DNA of 64,000 nt from Marseilla massiliensis (lineage in GTDB: Bacteria; Bacteroidota; Bacteroidia; Bacteroidales; Bacteroidaceae). The position numbers were made by a program, and so were the translations under genes. The notes beneath the pieces are model-generated. The model ran no database searches, was not told where the DNA came from, and worked only from the letters and a program-made list of their open reading frames with translations. The stretch lies in NCBI RefSeq assembly GCF_016899955.1, contig NZ_JACJJL010000002.1, positions 186,001 through 250,000 of the forward strand, given 5' to 3'. This document shows, piece by piece, positions 30,036 to 38,035 of this stretch. Positions within the stretch are counted from its first letter, which is position 1. The number at the start of each line of letters is the position of its first letter.

Positions 30036-30110
30036 TGGGCGCTGAGGGATTCGAACCCCCGACCCTCTGCTTGTAAGGCAGATGCTCTAAACCAGCTGAG
30101 CTAAGCGCCC
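30036..30110 (-). tRNA. tRNA-Val (anticodon TAC), copy 1
   Basis: 75 bases including discriminator A. Acceptor GGGCGCT pairs with AGCGCCC. The anticodon stem TCTGC/GCAGA holds loop CTTACAA with TAC at 34-36. D-arm TAGCTCAGCTGGTTTAGAGCA and T-loop GTTCGAATCC are standard. It is identical in sequence to the tRNA at 43357. CCA is not encoded. Confidence 0.96.
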
Positions 30111-30130
30111 GTGCTTCTTGTAAGCGGGTG

Positions 30131-30161
30131 CAAAGGTAATCACTTTTTCCGAAACGCCAAA
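30131..30161 (-). promoter_or_regulatory. Promoter of tRNA-Val copy 1
   Basis: On the minus strand TTTG (30158-30161), 19 bases, then TACCTTTG (30131-30138): a full Bacteroidetes promoter 20 bases before the tRNA. Confidence 0.8.
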
Positions 30162-30591
30162 ACTTTTTCGGGAAAAATTTGCATCCGCCTGCAAAAAGTT
30201 GCAAAAACGACGCTCCGGCGCCTCCGCAACGCCTGCTCACGGTGGCCACGGCCCCACCGGATGGCCGCCGGCCTGGCGGCGCACGGCGGCGCCAGGGGGC
30301 CACCCCGCCGCAAGGCCACGCAACAGGCCCCGTTTCAGGCTGCCGCAAGGCCCGTCTGGCACGCCAGCGGCGGCCGTTTTGCAAGTCCGCCCCACACGCG
30401 GGCGGAAAACAGCTGTGGCACAACGCGTTGCGCGGCAGGCGGAAGGGCGCAACAGCCACCCGCCGCCAGCCCGCCTCCGGCCCCGCCGGCCACCGGCCCA
30501 CGCGATGCCCACGGCAACACCACCCGATACCCCAGAGCCGCCCCAAAATGGCCTCGCACACGCGCCCGCAATGCATCTTTTGCCCGAAAGA
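30162..30591. other. Intergenic stretch, no gene seen
   Basis: Very GC-rich sequence between the tRNA-Val promoter and the fabI promoter. Overlapping open frames occur in all directions without recognisable protein patterns, as expected from base composition. Confidence 0.5.
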
Positions 30592-30623
30592 TTTGCCAGT
30601 GTTGCACATTTGTTGTAATTTTG
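30592..30623 (+). promoter_or_regulatory. fabI promoter, Bacteroidetes type
   Basis: TTTG at 30592-30595, 20 bases, then TAATTTTG at 30616-30623. The fabI start follows 36 bases later. Confidence 0.85.
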
Positions 30624-30659
30624 TGCCGCAAATACAACATCATTTAATTTGGAACTACA

Positions 30660-31517
30660 ATGACTCACAACTTATTGCAAGGCAAGCGCGGCATTATCTT
30701 CGGCGCGCTCAATGAAGAATCCATAGCATGGAAAGTAGCTGTAAGGGCCGTGGAAGAAGGCGCAAGGATAACTCTGAGCAACACCCCGATGGCCCTGCGC
30801 ATGGGAACGCTCAACGAACTGAGCGAGAAACTGGACGCCCCCATCGTGGCTGCCGACGCCACCAGCGTGGAAGACCTGGAGAAGGTGTTCAGCGAGTCGG
30901 TGAAGCTGCTCGGCGGAAAGATTGACTTCGTGCTCCACTCCATAGGCATGAGCCCCAACGTGCGCAAGCACCGCACGTATGACGACCTGGACTACGGATA
31001 CCTGCAGAAGACGCTCGACATATCGGCAATATCATTCCACAAGATGCTCCAGGTGGCCAAGAAGCAGGACGCCATAGCTGAATACGGCTCGGTGGTGGCA
31101 CTGACATACGTGGCTGCGCAGCGCACTTTCTTCGGATACAACGACATGGCCGACGCCAAGAGCATGCTCGAGAGCATAGCCCGCAGCTTTGGCTACATCT
31201 ACGGCCGCGAGAAGAACGTGCGCATAAACACCATCTCGCAGTCGCCCACGCCCACCACGGCCGGAAAGGGCATCAAGGACATGGACAACCTGATGGACTT
31301 TGCCAACAAGATGTCGCCGCTCGGCAATGCCACGGCGGAAGACTGCGCCAACTATTGCGTGATGATGTTCTCTGACTTCACACGCAAGGTGACCATGCAA
31401 AACCTGTATAACGACGGCGGTTTCTCGTCGATGGGCATGAGCCTGCGCGCCATGAACCAGTATGCCAAGGACCTGGCACCCTACGAAGACGAGAACGGCA
31501 AGATAATTTACGGATAA
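30660..31517 (+). CDS. fabI: Enoyl-[acyl-carrier-protein] reductase
   Basis: 285 residues. Rossmann-fold short-chain reductase of the FabI type: GKRGIIFGALNEESIAW is the NADH-binding start, LHSIGMSP a conserved FabI motif, and the catalytic pair Tyr160 and Lys167 sit in GYNDMADAKS with the Y-x6-K spacing, preceded by Tyr150. SQSPTPTTAGKGI forms the substrate-binding loop. It performs the last reduction of each fatty-acid elongation round. It is transcribed alone between its own promoter and a strong terminator. Confidence 0.97.
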   Translation: MTHNLLQGKRGIIFGALNEESIAWKVAVRAVEEGARITLSNTPMALRMGTLNELSEKLDAPIVAADATSVEDLEKVFSESVKLLGGKIDFVLHSIGMSPNVRKHRTYDDLDYGYLQKTLDISAISFHKMLQVAKKQDAIAEYGSVVALTYVAAQRTFFGYNDMADAKSMLESIARSFGYIYGREKNVRINTISQSPTPTTAGKGIKDMDNLMDFANKMSPLGNATAEDCANYCVMMFSDFTRKVTMQNLYNDGGFSSMGMSLRAMNQYAKDLAPYEDENGKIIYG

Positions 31518-31621
31518 AGCCCACTGCCGCCACGCCCACAGCAACGGGCGAGCGGCACGGTTTTGGCCTCTGACCGGGGCGCGCCCCATGGCCTGAACGG
31601 CCAGGGCGACACCACACAAAG

Positions 31622-31662
31622 AAAGCGGCAACCACCCGGAAATACGGATGGTTGCCGCTTTT
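31622..31662 (+). terminator. fabI terminator
   Basis: AAAGCGGCAACCA / TGGTTGCCGCTTT is a 13-bp stem ending in TTTT, 105 bases after the fabI stop. Flanking A and T tracts make it bidirectional. Confidence 0.9.
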
Positions 31663-31700
31663 GGCTCACTAAATTAATCCAGGAGGCTTTTTGGTAGTTA

Positions 31701-32046
31701 AGGAGTTAGGAAGTAAAGGAGTTAAGACAATAGCATTTGACTATCTTCCTGCAACACTTTCGCCATGCTCCCAAGGCACCAATGTTTCCAAAACTATTGT
31801 CTGCACTCCTGTCTCCAGCCAACCGTCTCCTAAATATACACTAAATATTGTTTGCACTCCTGCCTCCTGTCTACCGTCTACTAAATATACACTAAACTAT
31901 TGCCTGCACCCCTGTCTCCTGTCTACCGTCTCCTAAATATACACTAAACTATTGCCTGCACTCCTGTCTCCTGTCTACCGTCTACTAAATATACACTAAA
32001 CTATTGTCTGTACTCCTGTACTCCTGCACTCCTGTACTCCTAAAAT
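31701..32046 (+). repeat. Core-plus-minisatellite element, copy A
   Basis: A left flank of GGAGTTAxG repeats leads to a core at about 31727-31805 (GACAATAGCATTTGACTATC to CTATTGTCTGCA), then a right array of about four units of about 52 bases, each made of ACTCCTGTCTCC, TGTCTACCGTCT and CTAAATATACACTAAACTAT, and ending in short ACTCCTGT repeats. An inverted relative of core and flanks is at 55914-56160. An open frame crosses the array but only reads repeated PSTKYTLN-type units and is not taken as a gene. From 32047 to 32242 nothing was recognised. Confidence 0.8.
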
Positions 32047-32242
32047 AGCCCCATGTGTTTATCGGGTTTCACAGCTTTGCCGTATGCATTGGCAGCCACG
32101 TGTATGTGCAGCCAGCCGCCGATGCCTGTCACGGCATGGATGGCAACCGCGCCCGCTGCATGCCGGCGGCAAGGCAACAGCCTGCCCAATTGCGCTTGCG
32201 GGGGCGCGACAGCTCAAGCAAGCCGCGGCCGCGCCACGGCGG

Positions 32243-33121
32243 TCAGCGGGCAAACGAGCCCTTGCGCACCGGGCCCGACCGGGCTTTGCGCAAGTCGGCC
32301 ATGCGCGTCTTGGCGGCCATGGGCGCGCCCCTGGTGCCGTTGATGTAAGGTGTCCAGTCGAATCCCGACGTGGCCGTGTAGGCAAAGCCAAACTGCTGGG
32401 TGCCGTAAAGCACCGTCCCGGTGAAACGGGTGTCGGTGAGCGCATAGTTGTTGAATACGGCGCGGGGCAGCGAGTTGCCGTCGGCGTCGGCCACATAGTT
32501 TACCACTATCACCCCTCCGGTCTGCGTCCATGTGAACGGACTGTAAGCATAGTTGTCGCGCGGGCTGTATATGTTGTAGTCGAGCTGGGTGCCTTCGCCG
32601 TTTGACGCAAACTCGCACACGGTGGCATAGTTGTCGCCGGTCTGGCCAAGCACGGCCTGGTAGTACCCGTTGATTGCGCCTTCCCACTGCCCCACGAGCG
32701 GGTTGTCGGTGTCGTCGGGGGCCTGGCCGTTGTTGGCCACGAGCGGTATGCCGTCTACATACAGGTGGTTGTCGGCATAATAGTATTCCATCTCGCCCTT
32801 GCTGCCGTCCGACTTGTAGACCACGGTGAGCCGCTTCGAGTTGGCCCGCCACGTGAAATCGTCGCCGGTGGTCTGCCCGTTGTTCACCGACTTGAAGCTG
32901 CCGGTGCGGTCGTCGCGCAGCACGAGGTAGAACGGCTTGCTGGGGTCGTCGTCGGATACGTAGCTCCCCACGAGGTTTTTCTCATATTCGTTGAGGGCCC
33001 CGTCGTTGCCCCCGCCACCCGGGCGCCACCCGGGCGGGTCATAATAATCGTCGCCGCCGTCGCAGGCAGCAAACAGCAATGGCACCATGGCCACCATAAG
33101 GATTGAAAGAATCTTTCTCAT
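32243..33121 (-). CDS. Hypothetical lipoprotein with two lipocalin-like halves
   Basis: 292 residues. Lipoprotein signal with Cys20 (LLFAAC), then a Gly/Pro/Asp-rich linker. Two similar beta-rich halves follow: the first opens NLVGSYVSDDDPSKPFYLVL, the second NPLVGQWEGAINGYYQAVLG. Each reads like the lipocalin-type repeats of Bacteroidetes surface or periplasmic lipoproteins, where a G-x-W/Y motif opens a beta barrel. The final 25 residues are basic and not beta-like (MADLRKARSGPVRKGSFAR), perhaps a read-through extension. Function unknown. A 200-bp element copy begins 16 bases upstream of the start, so its promoter could come from or be altered by that element. Confidence 0.65.
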   Translation of the reverse strand: MRKILSILMVAMVPLLFAACDGGDDYYDPPGWRPGGGGNDGALNEYEKNLVGSYVSDDDPSKPFYLVLRDDRTGSFKSVNNGQTTGDDFTWRANSKRLTVVYKSDGSKGEMEYYYADNHLYVDGIPLVANNGQAPDDTDNPLVGQWEGAINGYYQAVLGQTGDNYATVCEFASNGEGTQLDYNIYSPRDNYAYSPFTWTQTGGVIVVNYVADADGNSLPRAVFNNYALTDTRFTGTVLYGTQQFGFAYTATSGFDWTPYINGTRGAPMAAKTRMADLRKARSGPVRKGSFAR

Positions 33122-33136
33122 GACATTATTATATTA

Positions 33137-33336
33137 TAAGTAGCTATTCAAAATTAACCGATACAATAGACCTTGCAGGTGTCCTCTATATCTTTGCCAC
33201 CATCTTGTGTGCTCTTTCGGGCCGCATACAAAAGTCTCTTCGGTCGCGTAGCCCGCTACGTTCTCTCTTCGGACTTTGGCATGCATCTCCGAAATAGCGC
33301 ACAATTTGATGGCAATTAATTATGAACACCTACTTA
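33137..33336 (+). repeat. 200-bp inverted-end element, copy 1
   Basis: 200 bases from TAAGTAGCTATTCAAAATTA to its near-perfect inverted partner at the other end (TAATTATGAACACCTACTTA). A GTAGCCCGCTAC hairpin marks the centre. The minus strand has an open frame from ATG 33286 across the rest of the element (MHAKVRRENVAGYATEE...). The flanking TA at both ends could be a target duplication. It lies just upstream of the lipoprotein gene at 32243-33121. Confidence 0.85.
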
Positions 33337-33644
33337 GCTGTTACCCTTTGTCTGGGGCCGCCCGGCCGCACACCCCGCGCCCCCGGCGCAAGCCGCGGCA
33401 GGCGGCGCAGGCCTGCGCCGCCCCGGCTTCGGGCTTCGTGCGCCCCATCGCCCAAGGCGCTGACAGGCCCTGAGACGGCCTTTGCCCATGGTCAGCCGGA
33501 TGGGGTATGGCTTTTGAGGCCGTTGCTTACGTTTGCCGATGAGCATAGCGGGCTATGCCCCTTGGCGGATGGACAGACATGGCCCGACAGCCACTCCGGG
33601 CGGCTGGGCGTGAAACGCCTGCCTGGCAAAACCAAGGGCGGGCC
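33337..33644. other. Intergenic stretch, no gene seen
   Basis: GC-rich sequence between the element and the end of the SIMPL-domain gene. It has a short palindrome GCATAGCGGGCTATGC near 33543 but no convincing gene. Confidence 0.45.
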
Positions 33645-34343
33645 TCAGTCCTTCAGCGAGTAGGTCACTGTAATCACTCCGCGCACATTCTTTATGTAAG
33701 GGGTGTTGGCGTCGCGGTCGTCGATGGAGAACTGCCCTTGCGATGCCGACATTATCTTGCCCAGCTCGCTGCTGCTGTTGTCGGCAAACTGCTGAGCCGT
33801 CTTCTCGGCGTTCTTGATGGCCTCCTCCATCATCTCTGGCTTCATTTTCTGGAACGACACATACTCGTAGGTAACACCGTTGCCGTATCCGCCGTCGACC
33901 ACGGCCACGCCCTGGCGGAGCAATTCGCCCTGGCGGGCTATGATGCCGCGCACGAGCTTGACGTTGTGCGACGTCACCGTGACCGTCGACGTGATGTTGT
34001 AGCGGTAGCGGTGGTTGTCGCTGCCATACCGCTCTGCCTGCAGGTCAACCACCTCGGGGGCGTTGACGCTTATCTCTTCGTCCTTTACTCCATTCTGCTT
34101 CAGAAACCGTTTCACCTTGTCGGTGGTGGCGTTGATTTTTGTGTATAGCGAAGGCAGGTCGTCGCCCAGCTCCTTTGTCTGTATGGGCCACGTCACCTTG
34201 TCGGCCGCCACCTCCTTCTCGGCCAGCCCCTTCACCGTCACCGTGCGGTCTTTGTTGGCAAAATCGTCGATTCCCCACTTTATGCAAAGCCCCAGCACCA
34301 CCAGTCCTATGGCCAGCAGCGCAGCTTCCTTCACTCTGTTCAT
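33645..34343 (-). CDS. SIMPL-domain (DUF541) membrane-anchored protein
   Basis: 232 residues from ATG 34343. One N-terminal transmembrane helix (about 8-24, ALLAIGLVVLGLCI) leaves the rest outside the cytoplasm. Residues 35-230 match the SIMPL/DUF541 pattern: RTVTVKGLAEKEVAADKVTW at the start, the middle YRYNITSTVTVTSHNV, and EEAIKNAEKTAQQFADNSSS followed by a final VRGVITVTYSL strand. SIMPL proteins are periplasmic or exported and of poorly known role; some are linked to oxidative stress. No functional partner is visible next to it. Confidence 0.85.
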   Translation of the reverse strand: MNRVKEAALLAIGLVVLGLCIKWGIDDFANKDRTVTVKGLAEKEVAADKVTWPIQTKELGDDLPSLYTKINATTDKVKRFLKQNGVKDEEISVNAPEVVDLQAERYGSDNHRYRYNITSTVTVTSHNVKLVRGIIARQGELLRQGVAVVDGGYGNGVTYEYVSFQKMKPEMMEEAIKNAEKTAQQFADNSSSELGKIMSASQGQFSIDDRDANTPYIKNVRGVITVTYSLKD

Positions 34344-34510
34344 GATTGCTTGAATTTTTACGTTAAACTTCTGTCCACTCCCACTGTGGCCCTGCCTCCG
34401 CCCCGGCATGCCATGCACAGGGGGCCGAATGCCGCCACATTGTTTCTACAAAGATACTAAATGTATCAATATATAGGCTTGCAGCCGTGCTTATTTACGG
34501 ATAATTAACT

Positions 34511-34665
34511 TAAGCGGCTGTTCGAAACCAACCGATACAATTGACCTGTCAGGTGTCCTCTATATCTTTGCCACCATCATGTGTGCCCTTTCGGGCAGCA
34601 TACCAAAGCCTCATCGGCAGTGAGGCCCGCCCCACTCCATTCTTCTCTATTTGAAAAACATCAAC
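34511..34665 (+). repeat. Decayed partial copy of the 200-bp element
   Basis: The first 100 bases follow the element closely (CTGTTCGAAACCAACCGATA and TGTCCTCTATATCTTTGCCA are kept). The central hairpin is lost, and the right half can only be followed loosely. No inverted right end was found. The remaining sequence from 34344 to 34979 has the motif at 34822 and no gene. Confidence 0.6.
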
Positions 34666-34821
34666 GCGACTGAGCACACTTGACGACAATAAATTTACCG
34701 GAAACAATTGCATTTACACCCCTGCCCCAACGCCCCCAGGGCCATTCAGACATGGGCACAGGCCACGCCCGGAACGGCAAAAAACAGTCCGGGCTGGCCA
34801 TAAAACAAGCCCGGAAGCAAC

Positions 34822-34841
34822 TGCAAGCTGTTTTGCAAACT
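34822..34841 (+). promoter_or_regulatory. 20-bp dyad motif, copy 1 of 3
   Basis: TGCAAGCTGTTTTGCAAACT, 139 bases before the membrane-protein gene. The inner dyad TGCAA...TTGCA suggests a binding site. Identical to 37417-37436 and one-or-two-base related to 37375-37394. Confidence 0.5.
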
Positions 34842-34979
34842 GTTTTTCTTGCACGCACGGGCATAAAACCGTATTTTTTGGACATCAACAATTCCGCCTA
34901 ACGCCCACGGCAACGGGCCATGCCGACACAAGGCCGCGCCATGCCGCCGGGGCCGATGCGCAAACAACACCCAACGGAC

Positions 34980-35678
34980 ATGAACAAAAGACAATTGATT
35001 TGGTATCTGCCTATCGCGGCAACGGTGGCCAACGCCATTGTGTTCGCAAGGTTTCTGGCCACCGGCCTTTGGCAGGAAGTGGCGTCGGCCATATCTATAA
35101 TGTGGTGCGTTTGCGCCGTGGCAGCCATCATGATGCGCAAGAGCCAGGCCGAGAAAGACAACTACCAGTTTACGCTGGCGGCCGATGCGCTAATAGCCGT
35201 GGGCATCGTGCTCACGCCGAGCCTCACTGGATGGGAAGGCGCCCGGATGCTGCTGTGGCCCGCCCTGATACCCGCTGCCGACGTGGTACGGTTTTTCTGC
35301 CTCAGGGACGAGGCCCGCTGCCGACGCACGCCAAGCCCTGTCGACAAGCCGTTTGTGGCCTCGGAGGCCCTGATGCTGTTTGCTGCCGTTGGCAGTGTGA
35401 TAGTATGGAACGGCACGGAAATGTCTGCTGCGAACATTGCGTCGATGGCGTGCGCAGCAATTCTGTTCGCAGTTGGCATGTCGCTCCTTGCCAACAAGAG
35501 GCTCAACCTCACCTATGCCGACGAGGCGAGCCTGCCCATGACGCTCATCTTTGTGGCCGTGGGCATTGCCATATACAGCCTGAAATACAGCCGTGACACG
35601 GCAGACAAGGTGTTCTACACCATCATTGCCGCTACGATTGCACTCATTGTATGGCTCGACCGCATAAGGAGCAGATAG
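34980..35678 (+). CDS. Hypothetical multi-pass membrane protein
   Basis: 232 residues from ATG 34980; an earlier in-frame ATG at 34920 would add a polar, proline-rich stretch before the first helix and was rejected. About seven or eight transmembrane helices are visible (for example 8-28, 33-50, 68-82, 92-105, 128-145, 155-170, 182-198, 210-226), with short loops and a basic end (WLDRIRSR). No known family motif was recognised. It precedes the TPR regulator gene by 60 bases in the same direction and may share its transcript. Confidence 0.75.
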   Translation: MNKRQLIWYLPIAATVANAIVFARFLATGLWQEVASAISIMWCVCAVAAIMMRKSQAEKDNYQFTLAADALIAVGIVLTPSLTGWEGARMLLWPALIPAADVVRFFCLRDEARCRRTPSPVDKPFVASEALMLFAAVGSVIVWNGTEMSAANIASMACAAILFAVGMSLLANKRLNLTYADEASLPMTLIFVAVGIAIYSLKYSRDTADKVFYTIIAATIALIVWLDRIRSR

Positions 35679-35738
35679 CCCCGACGGCCGCTGTAACACA
35701 CCCGCCGTTGGCAACGGCAACGAAAAACGACAACCACC

Positions 35739-37358
35739 ATGCACATACAACGCACAAACATACTCGCCCCCGCCATAGCCGCACTGGCCATAGCGGCATT
35801 CCTGCTGATGCAAGACAGGCAAGGCACCGTCTACCCCGAGGCATTGCTCAGGGCCGACAGCATAGTGAGCAAACAGCCGGACAGTGCCGCCGTGATACTC
35901 GACGGGCTGGAGCACGGCATAGCTTCGGCCCCCGAGGCCGTGAGGATGCGCTACCGGCTCATCCGGCAGAAGCAGATTGCATATTCATTCGGCCGCTTCA
36001 CATCCGACAGCGCCGCCCGCGCCTTGGTGGAATACTACGAGACCAGGGGCGAGCGAAGCCGGCTTCCTGAGGCTTACTACTATGCAGGCAAGACATACAT
36101 GTCGCTCAACGACTCGCCCATGGCCATGGAATATTTTTTCAAGACGCTCGACGCCGCCGCCGAGTCCGACCTCAACCTGCGCGGCAGGACATACAGTCAG
36201 CTCGGATATATATTCGACCGTCAATGGCTGGACAGCGAAGCCCTCGGGATGTTCAAGAAGGCGTATCGGTGCAGCAGCAAGACAAACGACACGGTATCCA
36301 TGATATTTTCATTAAGGGACATGGGCGGAATGTATGTCGACTTGAGCAAGCCGGACAGTGCCCTGGCATGCTACAACAAGGCGTTGGCGCTGGCCGAGGC
36401 AAGCCACGACAAGCCGATGGCAATCACTGTAACGGGGCAACTGGCGCGGTTCTACAGCCAACAGGGAGATTACGAAATGGCTTTCAAATGCCTGAACAAG
36501 GTTATCGGCGAAGACAGCTGCTGGGACCGGGGCAGCATAGCAGGCCTAGCCGCAAAGTGGTATGAGGCCAACGGCAAGCCCGACTCGGCCATCATGCTCT
36601 ACAAAGAGGTGGCCGACATCGGGACGGTTTACACCAAAGCGGATGCCTACAAGGCATTGGCAGAACACTATCTGGCGCAAAAAAACCAGAAAGAGGCCGC
36701 CCTATGCCTCACCAATTACAAAAAAGCGATTGACTCGATACAAGGAATAACAACGACAGAAGCCATAAAACAGACAAGCAACTTGCGTGAATACCGCTTC
36801 AGGGAAAGCGAGTTTCGGAGGCTGCGACAAAAGAACAAGGAGCAAAGAGCCATAATGGCTATACTCGCAACCATTGGTTCGGTTGCAACATTGGCGTTGG
36901 CTTTCCTTTCGGTATATCTCAGGCGGAAACGCAATTTGCAAAGTATGAAACTCGGACGCCGGAAAACGGGCAAGGCTTCCGAACCCGGGCATGAAGCAGG
37001 CAACGGCATGAAAGACAGCCTGATGCACAGCGAAGAGATATACAAAAGCATCATGCTGATGGTAAACAACCCCAATGCAAAAAAGAAAATCACCGAAGAG
37101 ATGTGGGCCGAACTGTCGCAAGCGGTAAACAGGATTTATCCCGGCTTCGACGAAAACCTGTACAGCCTGTGCAAGATGAGCGAGTTTGACTATCGCATTT
37201 GCCTGCTCATCAAGATAAAAATACAGCCGTCGCACATAGCCGCAATGGCCAACCTGAGCACATCGGGGGTGAGCACCCTGCGCTCAAAGCTATTCATGAG
37301 GGCTTTCGGCAAAAAAGGGCGGCCCTCTGATTGGGATGACATAATAAACTCATTGTGA
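35739..37358 (+). CDS. TPR-domain sensor with transmembrane helix and C-terminal regulatory domain
   Basis: 539 residues. A short N-terminal hydrophobic helix (about 8-25) exports or anchors the protein. Residues about 30-350 are TPR repeats (for example YYYAGKTYMSLNDSPMAMEY and ALACYNKALALAEASHDKP). A transmembrane helix at about 375-395 leads to a cytoplasmic C-terminal domain of about 110 residues that ends in a helix-turn-helix-like pattern (IAAMANLSTSGVSTLRSKLF). This periplasmic-TPR, TM, DNA-binding-like layout recurs among Bacteroidetes regulators. No histidine-kinase residues are seen. The three dyad motifs at 34822, 37375 and 37417 flank this gene pair and are candidate binding sites. 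Confidence 0.75.
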   Translation: MHIQRTNILAPAIAALAIAAFLLMQDRQGTVYPEALLRADSIVSKQPDSAAVILDGLEHGIASAPEAVRMRYRLIRQKQIAYSFGRFTSDSAARALVEYYETRGERSRLPEAYYYAGKTYMSLNDSPMAMEYFFKTLDAAAESDLNLRGRTYSQLGYIFDRQWLDSEALGMFKKAYRCSSKTNDTVSMIFSLRDMGGMYVDLSKPDSALACYNKALALAEASHDKPMAITVTGQLARFYSQQGDYEMAFKCLNKVIGEDSCWDRGSIAGLAAKWYEANGKPDSAIMLYKEVADIGTVYTKADAYKALAEHYLAQKNQKEAALCLTNYKKAIDSIQGITTTEAIKQTSNLREYRFRESEFRRLRQKNKEQRAIMAILATIGSVATLALAFLSVYLRRKRNLQSMKLGRRKTGKASEPGHEAGNGMKDSLMHSEEIYKSIMLMVNNPNAKKKITEEMWAELSQAVNRIYPGFDENLYSLCKMSEFDYRICLLIKIKIQPSHIAAMANLSTSGVSTLRSKLFMRAFGKKGRPSDWDDIINSL

Positions 37359-37374
37359 GATTGTTGCGAGCGTC

Positions 37375-37436
37375 TGCAAGCCGTATTGCAAACTCCGCAA
37401 AACGCCCTTTACGCATTGCAAGCTGTTTTGCAAACT
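37375..37436 (+). promoter_or_regulatory. Two direct copies of the 20-bp dyad motif
   Basis: TGCAAGCCGTATTGCAAACT at 37375-37394 and TGCAAGCTGTTTTGCAAACT at 37417-37436. Starts are 42 bases apart, four helical turns, so both face the same side of DNA. They lie just upstream of the promoter at 37441. Confidence 0.55.
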
Positions 37437-37440
37437 ATAT

Positions 37441-37475
37441 TTTGAGGACAACAAGCCCGCCATTAGCTATATTTG
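37441..37475 (+). promoter_or_regulatory. Promoter of the frameshifted small membrane gene
   Basis: TTTG at 37441-37444, 23 bases, then TATATTTG at 37468-37475. The start codon lies about 150 bases further on. Confidence 0.6.
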
Positions 37476-37627
37476 CAACAACAAAAGCAACATGCCTATG
37501 AAGTGTTTAAAATTATCATCGATTGCCCTAACGATGCCTACGGTCGGCATCACAGAGCGCAAGGCAGTACAGTAACGACTGTTTGCCTTCTGGGAAAACA
37601 ACATTATCAACCACAAAATCCACCATC

Positions 37628-37964
37628 ATGAACAAAAGACATGCTTCTGTCTTCATACTGCTCCCTACCGTTCTCGGTATCGCCGGGGCTATGACAATCA
37701 ACAAGTACACTGCGGTTGGTGCCCTGTCGGTTGCACTGGCCACCGTGCTTACATACCTTGTGCCGATAAAAAGCCCCGGGCTGCTCGTCAAACACAAGCC
37801 GTCGGCAATGGGCAGCACGCTGAGCCTGTATGCCTCAATGGCCGTATTGCTGGTGCGAACTGACCGGGGCCGACTGGCGCGACCTGCAAGGCAACTTCCA
37901 CCTATTCAAATACGGGCGGTATGTATACACATACAATGAACTAAAAGACATCCCGGCTGTATAA
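37628..37964 (+). pseudogene. Small membrane protein gene, probably frameshifted
   Basis: From ATG 37628 the frame encodes about 75 residues with three hydrophobic segments (ASVFILLPTVLGIAGAM, AVGALSVALATVLTYLVPI, LYASMAVLLV). It then turns into an Arg/Pro-rich tail that looks like out-of-frame reading. In the +1 frame from about 37853 a coherent tail follows (ELTGADWRDLQGNFHLFKYG then RYVYTYNELKDIPAV) and stops at 37964. The two parts together would make a protein of about 112 residues. A one-base change near 37840-37866 explains both. Function unknown. A sequencing error or two separate short genes are alternatives. Confidence 0.5.
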
Positions 37965-37970
37965 AACAGA

Positions 37971-38013
37971 AAAACCGGCGGAAGACAGTGGCTAAGCCCT
38001 TGACTCCCGCCGG
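37971..38013 (-). terminator. asd terminator
   Basis: On the minus strand CCGGCGG and CCGCCGG frame a loop and are followed by TTTTTC, 22 bases after the asd stop. It may also serve the convergent gene ending at 37964. Confidence 0.7.
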
Positions 38014-38035
38014 CTCTTATATATCAAAAGACCTA

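Noticed and set aside
31790..32040. CRISPR-like look of the about 52-base repeats
   Set aside because: Units are contiguous with no unique spacers, contain nested ACTCCTG repeats, and no cas genes are near. It is a minisatellite.
33541..33560. Palindrome GCATAGCGGGCTATGC as another element core
   Set aside because: It resembles the GTAGCCCGCTAC core, but no other part of the 200-bp element can be aligned around it.
33322..33663. A 113-codon frame after element copy 1
   Set aside because: Pro/Arg/Ala-rich sequence from GC-rich DNA, overlaps the end of the SIMPL gene, no signal or motif.
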